From Panonychus citri (taxonomy: Eukaryota; Arthropoda; Arachnida; Trombidiformes; Tetranychidae): a DNA stretch of 64,000 nt. Shown piece by piece: positions 12,443 to 23,462 of this stretch (positions are counted from its first letter, which is position 1; each line of letters begins with the position of its first letter). Under the pieces are notes generated by a model. The model was not told where the DNA came from. It did not search any database and was given only the letters and a program-made list of their open reading frames with translations. Made by a program: the position numbers and the translations under genes. The DNA lies in NCBI RefSeq assembly GCF_014898815.1, contig NW_026515459.1, positions 1 through 64,000 on the forward strand, given 5' to 3'.

Positions 12443-14106
12443 ATTTAAGATATTGTCACGCTTCTTATACTGACCAACCCTAAATTTTAACCAATCAAAG
12501 CTCTTTGTGAGTTAAACACCAACTTTGACCCTACGAGAACTCCCACCGGAGGATAAAAGGAGCTTAGTTTATGACCCGAGAGGCAATATAATCCTGTAAA
12601 TCTTTGAGTGCAGTTGCACTTTTTACTTTAAGCTCTTTGCTAATAAAGATTATCTTCATTCTTAACCTTAATCAGTTTTAGTTTTAAGTTTCAACTAGAA
12701 AGTTGTTACAATATATCGTCTGAAACAACACAATAAACGAAACTCTGGAATTGCGAAACGAAAGACAACGACCTGTACACCATCTTGGATTATCTCGGTT
12801 AAATCATCGACAGCGAAATAAGAAGCAAGAATATGATCACTTTGTATCCTCTTCTTGAAAGACTTAAATTCTCACGGTACCTTTCAGATCGAGGTCCAAG
12901 CAACATGTAAATGTAAACATATGCGGTAGGGTGAAGCAGAGGAAGACAGAAAATTCATATAAAATTTTTCTAAGTTTTTATCTCGTGCAACGTGAAATAG
13001 GGCCCCCTACCACACTAGGTAGTGAGGCTGAAGTTCCAATTTTAAAATTGCACAAGTGAAAAGTTTAATCCCATAGGAAAATGAGAGCTTGTATCAGCTT
13101 TTCAACTCATAAAAAGATGACTAAGTAGGACTATACACGAACACTGAGGTCCAGTCCACAAGTTAGACAACCTTTCTAGCTCTACAGCTGTTCACCGGGC
13201 GGTACTAGCTATTTTAATATAGCGTTCTCTCGTGATATACTAACCATACGCGCAAACTCAGTCTGTTACCCTCCCCAGGCACTATACTGGATTGTCCTCG
13301 CATGAACCCTATCAATTGAAGAATTTTGAGATGAGTAGAACAATAGGTCCAGCATGACCCACTGGTATTTTGTACACACTTTTACCCCTACTAGGGGTCC
13401 CCTAGGTCTATTATCCAAGCTTTGGTCAGTGATATTCTTGGAAAGATTATGGTGACAAGAGCGTGAGTGTCTATAAGAGGCGTCGTTGATAAGGCAGTAG
13501 TATGGAACGTCTGACCCGTAAGGAGCATTCTTCCGAATCAGAAGCAATGCTCGCTTTCACTCCCTCCTATCCATAGTATGCTTTGCCCCAATCAACTCAA
13601 ATGATTGAACATACTACTTCAATTTGGTCGCTCCAGCTGATGCTCTTGCCCGGTTATACCATATCAATACTACTGCCTTAGTCTCTCTTTATACTCTATT
13701 GTCCCAGGAAAGGCATTTCAGCCCACAATAAGAGTCGGTGCTCCTGCCGTGTTTCAGGTTCCCTGTGCACCTAGCTAGCCTATGCAGCTTAACATTTTGC
13801 CTTCAGATCCTTCAAGCCCGATGACACTTTCGACATTAACGCTCGGCTATTTATTCTGCATATATGTATGTATGTATGGCTACAAGTTGTTATTCTTATT
13901 TTTATTGATTTATATGATAGGAAAGTCATATTTGTAAGCTATGTACAGCATTTTAATCGACAATGTAAGGGCTCTGTTTCAGCTTCCACCGTAGATGTGA
14001 CATTACACATCCCACCAGGTCTAACTGCTTTTTACACAGTTAGAGCTGGTAGTGCACGGCTGGATTGAAAGTCACAATCTCACAACAACATGTAAAACCT
14101 AACCTC
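12443..14106. other. Spacer sequence without recognised gene
   Basis: No supported coding region. Around 12,553-12,650 there is a GGATAAAAGG box followed about 85 bp later by AATAAAG, spacing reminiscent of an LTR promoter/polyadenylation pair; I could not find a second LTR, so this remains a suggestion. Base composition is less AT-biased than in the flanking arms. Confidence 0.4.
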
Positions 14107-14221
14107 ATATGCCCCCCGTCAGCCTGTCTGACGGGAACACATGCATGTATAAGTACTTTGGCCCGGAGACTTACCTTACCACAGAGTGATATAAGTCTCC
14201 GGCCAACTATGTAAAGCATAT
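14107..14221 (+). other. Potential three-stem folded element
   Basis: Three nested complementary segments: an outer 6-bp stem (14,107-14,112 with 14,216-14,221), a perfect 8-bp hairpin with a 5-nt loop (14,115-14,122 with 14,128-14,135) and a perfect 11-bp hairpin (14,163-14,173 with 14,192-14,202, extendable by a bulge). Together they could form a three-way junction in RNA or single-stranded DNA. I do not recognise a known RNA family. Confidence 0.3.
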
Positions 14222-14631
14222 CGAATATGCACAAAAGCAAACCAATAAAATAACTTTTCGGTTTCGGAACGTTACCTTAAAGAGCTCACTCAAGGATTGT
14301 TTTCAAGGCGCTTCTTTAATGTAAGTACTTTTGCGAGTGCTTTCTTGTAGGTGCTCTCTCAAAGCATTTTAGGATACGTGTGCCATTAACAATAGCTAGT
14401 TTCATGCAAACTTGTGCTTAAGAGATTCGATAAAAAACGCTTTTTTGAAAAATCCAATCTTCTTGGATACATCTAGACTTCATATATTAGCTTTATGAAT
14501 GCACCGTATTCGGAAGTATAGCCAAGATATGTTTCTCTCGATATTGATAAAGAAGAAAGGATTTCATCTGTGACTAATTGAAAGACAACAATTTGTTTCG
14601 GAATAATCGCAGTTAATTAATGTGGTCACGG
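14222..14631. other. Spacer sequence next to the right arm
   Basis: Nothing recognised in this AT-rich stretch. It ends where homology with the left arm begins (GGAATC at 14,632). Confidence 0.4.
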
Positions 14632-14985
14632 AATCAATGCGGAAGTCGCTCCATCTAAAAGTAAAATGTTTGGCTTACGAATCAAGGCTCGAGCGATTGC
14701 AATTCTTTGCTTTTGACCTCCGCTCAAGAGCATTCCCCTTTCTCCGACAACAGTCTCGTACTTTTGGGGTAGATCACGAATGAAATCATGAATCTTTGCC
14801 TGTTTGGCAGCATCTTCGATCTCACTTTGAGAGACATGATATTCTAGAAAGTAGGTTATATTGTAAGCGATGGTACCACTGAAAAGTACAGGTTCTTGTC
14901 CAACAAAACCAATGTGACTTCGTAAATGAATTAAGAAATTAACCCAACTGCTACCCGCAGAAAGTTTTGCTTTACGCTCAAGCAA
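14632..14985 (-). pseudogene. ABC transporter nucleotide-binding domain relic, right copy
   Basis: Reverse-complement counterpart of 10,185-10,487 with the same Q-loop, LSGGQ signature and the same Glu-to-Gly change after Walker B (LLLDGATSAL), so the loss predates or was copied with the duplication. It differs at NITYFLEY versus NITYGLEY and extends upstream with about 20 extra bases that form a perfect fold-back (14,959-14,997). No Walker A is present. Confidence 0.85.
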
Positions 14986-15826
14986 AACTTTCTGCTGGCC
15001 TCGTGTTCAAGATAATCGAAAGTCGATCAGCGATCAACAATTTATCACAAGATGGTCTGAGACCAATCAGGTGAAAGGAAACATTTACGATTTCTGAATA
15101 GAATTAATTTTTCGTTCTCTTTTCTACTTTGGTTAAATAGTAAAAACTAAACGTTTTTTCCTCATTTTAATTTTAGATTTTCGTTAATGAACCAGAGACG
15201 AAGAACAATATTGAGAGAAGAAAAAAACAGAACGAAAGTGGAAAGAAAAGAAAAAAAGTGACATCTATTGTGAATTTAGAAAAGAAAAAAAATTCTGTGC
15301 TCATGCACCTTGTGGATTTTGGATTTAGTTTCTTGTTTTCTCTTTCATTTGATTTCACTTGTTTTCATTTTCATTGTAATTTATTTGTTCACTTATTGAG
15401 TTTTGTTTCTTCTGAGATCATTTTGTGTATATAACTGTTTTCAATTTATCAACGGATAACATCATCATTATCATCATCATTAAATATGTTGGAATCATTG
15501 ATACACTTGTGACTTTGTTTTGTTGAATGTTTTAAACATTAAAATAAACCATTGGTTCCGCCCCGACTCTCTCAATGTGTTTGTTATCTGCAATGAATTT
15601 CCTATTACTCTAATCTTATTTACTGTTGATGTTTCTAACATCAGCAATTGAGCTTCTCTCTTTCCAAGAGTCACAAAACTGATGAATTTTCTCTTATTTG
15701 GTGATCAATACCTGACAGTCCATCGACTGTGAATAGTGTTTATAGTTATTATATTTGACAATCGGACCACCTTCCTATGTTCAGTTGCTCAACCAATGCA
15801 ACAATCTTGTTTTTGAATTGTGATAA
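14986..15826. other. 5' flank of the right zinc-finger gene
   Basis: Mirror of 9,302-10,184. No gene; presumed promoter and 5' UTR sequence. Confidence 0.5.
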
Positions 15827-18800
15827 ATGTGGCGCAACGGTAAGCGCTTTCCTTGTCCTGATTGTCATAAAACATTCGCAACCCAAGTAGATCTTAAAGC
15901 ACATCTAATGAGACATATCACCCAACATCCATATGTTTGTTTTGCTTGTGGTAAAGGTTTCAAATATGATCACACTTTGGACTTTCATATAAAAAGTCAA
16001 CATGGTGCAGAGAATGGAGCCTCCAGTGGAGGTGCTGGCGGCAGTGGTAACAACAATATTGGATCTGGTAAAAATGAACAATTTAACTTGAAATCTTTGA
16101 ATCGAAAAAGCTGTAAGATGAAACGAGAAGTGCCCGATGATAAGGCAAGTTTATTTGGTACAAGTAACGTTGATGGCCGAAGACTAGTTTCGCAACTGCA
16201 AGGTGGTTTATCATCACCGCACGATTTGATCGTTAATAACCATAACAATGTTCCCTCTAACAACAATACAACCTCTTCCACGAGTGGAAAGGCTAATAGT
16301 TGTGATGATCGTCTAGTTGTCAATGAGATTTCCAGTGATCTGCGTCATCATTTATCTACTAATCCACTACAATTGACAGGTTTGAACTTATCCTCTGGTC
16401 CTGTTGGCCTTGGTCTTCTTGAACCAAGTATCTTGAATGGACTGAAATTTCCTATCGCTTTGAGTTCCTATCCATCTGCATCATCAAATTCATCTCAATC
16501 ATCATCCAAGTCAAACAACAACACTGTACCAATTGTACCACCACCAATACTACCTTCATCCACAGTGTCATCATCACTTGCATCATCCACATTAACATCA
16601 TCACTATTAACAACTACAACTACAACACCACCTTCACCATCACCTCTTGTATCATCACTGGCACTATCATCATCATCATCTTCATCATCCACATCTTCAA
16701 CACCAATATCTTCGACCAACAAAGAGAAACTAATGAATTCATCTCAAATGTCTTTGATTGATTTCGGTTTACAAGGCGATATCCTATCTCCGCGAAATTT
16801 ACAAATTAAATCAGAAAAGGTATTGATATCCATTCTCGAAGGTGTTCATCCAACGAATGAGCAATTGTATTCATTGTATAAATGTTGTTTATGTGGTTTC
16901 GCTTTTCCCAGCCTCGAACCTGTCAGTATTCATATTCAGTCAATGCATTCAAACAATTTAAATTTAACTTGTGATAAATGTGGCGCAACATTTAAATGGA
17001 AAAGTGAATTACAGTTACACGAACAATTGCATAAAGTGATGGATCAGTCTATCAATAGTATAAATCCAAGTTCAAACAAGTGCAAATCTCATCTACAATT
17101 ACCACAAGATTCTCATCATTCTCACAGTAATCAACAGCATCAAAGAGAGCAACTCTTGCAACACCAACAACAACACCAACACCCCCAACATCAACATCAA
17201 CATTACCACCAACAAAAACAACAAAAACAGCAGCAACAACAACAACAATCACGTGCATTGGTTATGCCTTCATTTCTACAACCTAATTTAGTTTTCATGA
17301 ATCCCTACTTGAGTGGGGATCAACAATTAATATCAAGGAGGTGACGAAACGAAAAGAGCTAAAATAAAATAGAATCAGAGGAAGAAATCAATGGACGAGA
17401 AGATGTTGGTCAAGGGTTGAATTTGTGTCTGAAACGTAAACACAAGTCAGAAATTTGTGATGCTAATAACAACAACAACAACAACAACAACAACCTTAAC
17501 CACGACAATAATAATAATGATAACATTATCAAGCATAATTGCATAAACTTTGATAATGAAAATAACATAAATAATTGTAATGCTCATGATAATAATAATC
17601 ATAGTAACAATACCAATAGTCGCGAGAGTCTCCTCAATGGTGATGGATGAGCCAATTGATTTAAAAGTTGAGTCATTGTTTGCTGATTCAAATAATAATA
17701 TCAATAATATTACACCGATGAACCCACTAAGCTTTTTACATTCGTCTCTAATGCCGCCATCGGTTGGACTATCATTTCCACCGCCAACCGCATCACAATT
17801 AACATCAGCAGCGGCAGCCGCAGCATTTGCTGCGGGCATCTCATCTCAACATCAATCTCAGAGTGAGAAAACAAACAGTTACATCAACATTTTCAAAGTA
17901 TTGCATCAATGGTGTCAGGAATATCCACCATGACAACGACGACCACTTCAGGACCTGCATCGACATCAGGACTTGGGACAGGTTCCGGCTCTGTTTCGTC
18001 GTCATCTTCTTCAGGCAGTATCAATGGAAATGGAAGTGGTTTTTTAAATGTTGGTGAAGTAGTAGGAGGAGGTGGAGGAAAAATTCGAGAACCTATCGGG
18101 GATATTGAAGAAACAGCCCCTGGTCAGTTCAAGTGTCGTTATTGTGAGAAAACATTTGATCGTATATTTTCAGTTCATCGCCATGAAAGAGTTCACACAG
18201 GGTATAAACCGTGCATATGTAGGGTTTGTGGTCGAGGTTTCAGTGAGAAAAGAAATCTTCGACATCATATCATTCGATTCCATAGCGATGGAAGTGGCCG
18301 AGAACTTTTGAAAAGAGTTCGCAAAGAAAAGTCGATATCGGCAGCATCATTTCTAAAGAAAGCTGCTGTTCGTCTTCTCAGCAACTCAAGTTTAGAAGCG
18401 AGTGCAATCGGGGAAGAGGAAATTGACAAGAAGCAAAGTGATAAAAACAATAGTGCTCGTGATAACGAGGGTCGCCACGAAATGGCCGAGACCAGAGAGG
18501 AGAAGCAATCTGATGAAAGGCCTCGGCCTCGGTCTCGGTCAGACGAGAGTACAAGTGCAAAACAAGAAACAGAGAGAGTTGCAATAACTCTGATTATAAC
18601 GAGATTGGATCAGATGCAAATGGAGAACCTTATGTCGAAGATGGTGACAAAATGTGTGCAGTTTTTTCATCTTCTTCATCGTCCTCATCTTCTCGTCGTA
18701 GAAAAAGCAAACCAAGTAAAAAAATAACTAATATAGAATCGACTGAGAGAAGTGATGAGGAGTCCGAATTATCTGAAAACATTGCAAGTCAATTTGTGAG

Positions 18801-21800
18801 AAAAGACGAAAATGATGAGAAGATGCAGATAAAATATGAAAATGAAGAGGAAGATGGAAATGAGTATGGGGGCAGGGAGGGGAATAAAGACTCGTATGGA
18901 ATAGACGACGAAGAGGAGGACGAAGAGGAAGAAGAAGAGGAAGAGAGCCGAGATAATGCGATGGTTGCTGATTATTGTGGTCAGGGTGATGATTCCAATG
19001 AACAGGAGACACCGATGGTCGTGTCTGTACGGAAAGGAGAGGACAACAGGACGGAAGATGAGAGAGTCAAGGATTGTGCTGATGAGACCAACAGTAACTG
19101 TAATAACAATGATCTCAATGGTTCTTTAGATGGAAATAAATGTTCCAAAGAAGGTAAATTGAGATCACATGGAGCTTTTTTCTCGAATTACAGTCCAAGG
19201 TAATTATGATTGTGTGTTGACCACACGATGTCCATCGTTTTAATTTTGATCTGTTTGATCTGTTTGATTTCTTAAGACTTGCACTGGTTGACAAAGTATT
19301 AAAACGGAGTAAACAAAGTAAACCAATGATTGGACCCGATGGTAGATATTTATATCCATGTGATCACTGCCAAAAGACATTTTGTTCATCCTCTGATCTC
19401 AATCGACACATTGGATTCCATGAGAGTAAGGGTAATCTTGATGAATTACTTTTATACATACAATCTTCATTTCGTTGTTGATAATTTTTTTGTTCAATAT
19501 CTTATTTCTTTATTTACTCATTAGATATTCGTCCATTTAAATGTGAATTCTGTGATTACCAAAGTCGCACAAACAGTCAACTTAAAGTTCATGTTATGAG
19601 ACATGCTGGTGAGTTTTCAACTAAATTTCGTGATTAACTTTATTTAATGATGATAATTCCAATTTCAAACATCTCTTTCACTCTCTTATTTGCTCTCATT
19701 CTCTCTAGATTTTTTCTGCTTTTCGCTTTATTTTGCTCACTTTAGACTATCATTAAATTTGTTGAATTATCAATGATCCATCGTATTAGGCATATTATTC
19801 CTCTTTCTTTCTGTAGGTTTTATTATTTTTAGATCGAATTGACTTCATTTACCTTTGGTCATTAGACCTTCTTTTATTTCTGGACAGTTTTACACATGAG
19901 CTGGACACTACCCACCATTTTGTTGAAAAATATCTTTTCCCAAAAATATTAGTTCCTCTTTTGTTCAGTTTTTCATTTCTCTTCCATCTACTTCTTCAAT
20001 CGATTGATGTTAATCCAATGTCATCAGAAACTTACTTTGTATTTTATTTGGGTCAATCTCCATGCGTGAAACTGATTTCATCATGATCTTCGTATAATTT
20101 TAGTCTTGTTTTTCCTTCTATTCTTTCATCTTTCTGTTTTCAATCATCCTCTTTTCTCTTCATGTCCACCTCGTTCTCATTTTACACCAATCAAGTTCTT
20201 AACGTACATATCCATAACTCTAATTCTTATTGGCATGTTCTCCATGATACTTGTCGTGTTACTCTTATTATCTTTTGTCATTTTTATTCACTGATGAAAT
20301 TAAACCGATATTCTTTTGTTTTACTTTCCGTCATTAACTAATGCACTTACACGAATCACGATGATTAAAAATTCACTTGATAATTCCACTGGTTAATTGA
20401 ATACACTTGACTTTGCTTAATTACAATAATAGTTGCGATTACTATTTGGAATAAAATTGCAAAATAATGAAGAGAGGGAGAAAAATAGTTTTCAATATAT
20501 TAAATGAATCGAGTGTTTGGTTAAGCTTTGTTTCTAATAATATTAATTCCTTTCGTTTTGTAACTGTATATTTAAAGATAAATTTATTCATTAAACTAAT
20601 CAACCAAATCATCAATGTAATAGTTAAATATTTCAAGAAATTAGATAACCACTTGATATCGTTAATTGGATTTTCTTTGTTCTTTTCTAATAATTAGTAT
20701 TAATTATTTCATCATTTAACTTCATTAAATTATTCTATGTCATACTTACATAAATAATAATGATTCACGTTAATGATTAGCAGAAATGACGACAATACAA
20801 TTTGAAACATCTACTTAATACTTTATGCATCGATTATCAATATTAATACTTCTACGCTTTGATCTTTTATTGGTCAATTCTAAATATCATCGATTTGCTT
20901 GTAAATTATTCAATCGCTTCTTCGTTACTCTCAATCTATTGAACAGTTGAAACACCAAAAAACTTCATGATTATTATTCATCTATTGTCACCCTGTTTCC
21001 ATTGCTTACTCATTGTTAGCAAGTATTTACGGGAATTTAATTTAATAATAAATTATTATTGAATCAATTTATTGTTATCCATTTATAAGTTATTACCAAA
21101 ATGTATAATTATATCAGTTCCTATTTATTTTTTTAACTTTATTTCGAGAGATTATTAGTGGTAAAAGCTTTGATTCGATTGAGCGAAGTTCATTTTGATC
21201 TTATGGACTTTATAATCAATCAGATTGACATTTTTTATGCATCTCTTTAGTTTCGAATATATAAACTTGATTGTAATATATTGAGTTGATTGAATTGAAT
21301 TATCTGATTACATTGTAAACATTAGTTACATGGATCAGTGAGTAAAACTTGTTCATCTGTTGATCGATTTTGTTATTAAGCTCAATTGTTGGACACTTTC
21401 TTAATTTTGTTACCTTGACGATTAACTAATTATGTCTATATTTTTGTTGTTTAATCTTTCACAGGAATCAAACAATATCTATGTCATACCTGCAACTATA
21501 ATGGAGTAACCCAATCTGATCTGAATCGTCATCGGAAAACTCAATCACACAAATCAAGAAGTGGGAACATTTGTTCAATATGTTCATTGGGATTTTCCAC
21601 AGCGACATTACTTGAAGATCACATATTCAAGTTCCACGACAACAACAATAACAACAGCGAAAGCCATGGAAATAATGACAAACGAGGACTATCAGCAAGT
21701 CCAAAAGAATCCAAAAATGGATCGTGTTTATCATCTTCACCACTCGAAGCAACTTTATCCGTCTCGATAAAAGATGGACCAACTGCATCGACATCGACAT

Positions 21801-22000
21801 CGACATCGACAATGTCAATGTCATCAGCATCTTCACCAAGAAAAGCATCCAAAACAACAACTCCACCACCTGCAATGTCCGAACCCATGAAAACCGAAAA
21901 AGTCAATGAGATGGACAAGAACAACAATAATATCGACATGAATCACAATAATGTTCTAGGGCTTAATGCAAATAGATTTTCAGTTAATAACTTGTTGTAA
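15827..22000 (+). pseudogene. Multi-C2H2 zinc-finger protein, right copy (frame broken)
   Basis: The exon structure matches the left copy: 15,827-19,199, 19,277-19,425, 19,525-19,608 and 21,465-22,000. All ten fingers are recognisable, but exon 1 is broken. Near 17,335 the left copy's ATCCAAAGG reads ATCAAGG, near 17,368 an A run is one base shorter, and further small indels near 17,640, 17,870 and 18,560 change frame again. The frame therefore stops at 17,344 and resumes in pieces. Almost all differences are short deletions rather than substitutions, which fits uncorrected sequencing error at least as well as true decay. If the indels are errors this is a second full-length gene. Confidence 0.82.
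19609..21464. other. Intron 3 of the right zinc-finger gene
   Basis: This 1.86 kb intron shares only GTGAGT at its donor and roughly the last 200 bp before the acceptor (from about 21,266) with the left copy. The intervening 1.65 kb is unrelated to the left intron. It is AT-rich with no ORF or transposon signature that I can see. Confidence 0.7.
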
Positions 22001-23462
22001 GTGTTTGCCCGGAAGCAAAAGAACGAGATTATCTGACTGCGAACATTCTTTTGGTCAATCACCTGACTTGACAAACCTCCTCGATTGATGAGCATTTCAT
22101 TGATTGCTCTTACCTGTTGATTGCTACCAGAGCATTTTATTAGTATTATTACCCGGTCTTCCTGTTTGATTGAATTCCCCAAGTTTCAATTTTTCCTGAT
22201 CATCTCATCAATGTTATCACTTGTAATTCGAGGTGAAAGTAGTTGAATCTTTGTTAAATATTTCACAATTTTCTAGATACAATGTAATGTAGACTGAGCG
22301 AGCTTAGTGCTGAGCTACACTGAGAGTAGACTGGAATTAGCTCTGACAAGATTGAGCCAAGTTGCTTCATCTTTCGGATGTTTCCACAATCAAGCAAAAT
22401 TATGATGATTCGAAACCAATGGCAATTGCATTCCCACCAAATCCAATTATTTCCAATAACTTAACGAAATGTGAACACAAAATGTGTATTCCTTGTATTC
22501 CTTGTATAACTTATTATCTCTTCTTTCATTTGATTGTTTCCACTTTTTAAACCTTAACCATTTCCATTTCCATTTCCTTTTCTCGTTTCTATTTTTTTAT
22601 GAAGGTACAATTTGCCCTAGACTATGTTCCTCATCTGTGAACATGGTGAATCTTGGTCATGATCCAATTAATTGCAATATTTATCGACACCATCAACACC
22701 CATTGAAACAGTTAACTGGAAAGTTATCAATGAACAAGAAATCAAATGAAATTAATACGAGCTTATGCCTTAAAATACTTGGTTGCTTTATGGCTTAAAT
22801 TGATAACTTTTTTCTGTGATTGTACAAATTAAATCATTTATTAAACATTAAACTGTTGCAAAAATCAAATCGAGAAGTTGATCTTTCTTGTATAATCAAA
22901 ATGAGAAATTGGCGGAACCTAAAGAAAAAAGAAAAAAAATCTTCGGAATATCATGAAAACCAAGTTGTCCCATCGATCTGATCGGAGCTGTTCAACTCTA
23001 CAAAAGTTTATCCAAAGAAATCGAACCGTTCGAAATGTCCAACTTTCAGAAAGAACAAAATTGTCGAAGTTCTAAAGACTTGATGTGAAATCGCAACGAA
23101 AATGATTTTGTCTGGGAGAACATCAGACAATTGATTGTCCTTTGTGCTAATCGAGTGATTTGATTGATGCTCGTCTATTGAACTGATTGGTCAATAGAAA
23201 ATCGGTTAATTTTAATCCGAAATGATTAGTAATTAATTCAAGTGAGTCTTGAGTCTGCACACTCGCAGTTGTTTCCCCACCAATGAAATCAATAAAATTG
23301 TCCACGCCCATTAATGGCTACGTTTCCTGTTCCCTTACATCAATTGAGTCAATTGTTTACAATTATTCCAGTGGTTAGTTAGTCTTTGGTTCTCGTCCTT
23401 GATCGTCGTCCCCACTTTGTCCTCTGTTTGTGTCTCTTTCTCCTTGTCACCAATCGTAATCA
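22001..23462. other. 3' flank of the zinc-finger gene, then unique intergenic DNA
   Basis: 22,001-22,851 mirrors 1,021-1,875. From 22,852 the sequence is unique and leads to the myotubularin gene; it presumably contains that gene's promoter and possibly an upstream exon that I cannot define. Confidence 0.5.

Larger units (their letters stand above)
10482..14631. other. Spacer between the arms of inverted duplication 1
   Basis: About 4.15 kb that is present once. It holds a mariner element (10,956-11,921), the zinc-knuckle ORF that it interrupts, and roughly 2.2 kb without a gene, including a potential three-stem structure at 14,107-14,221. Confidence 0.8.
14632..22851 (-). repeat. Right arm of inverted duplication 1
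   Basis: Reverse complement of 1,021-10,481 with high identity over exons, small introns and flanks. It is shorter by about 1.2 kb because the large zinc-finger intron has other contents here. Several single-base deletions relative to the left arm break the zinc-finger frame. Confidence 0.93.

Noticed and set aside
14107..14221. Hammerhead or other self-cleaving ribozyme in the hairpin region
   Set aside because: The CUGAUGA and GAAA core elements of hammerheads are not present; only generic stems are visible.
20106..20697. Hydrophobic ORFs in the right zinc-finger intron
   Set aside because: Low-complexity AT-rich frames with no conserved motif or splice support.
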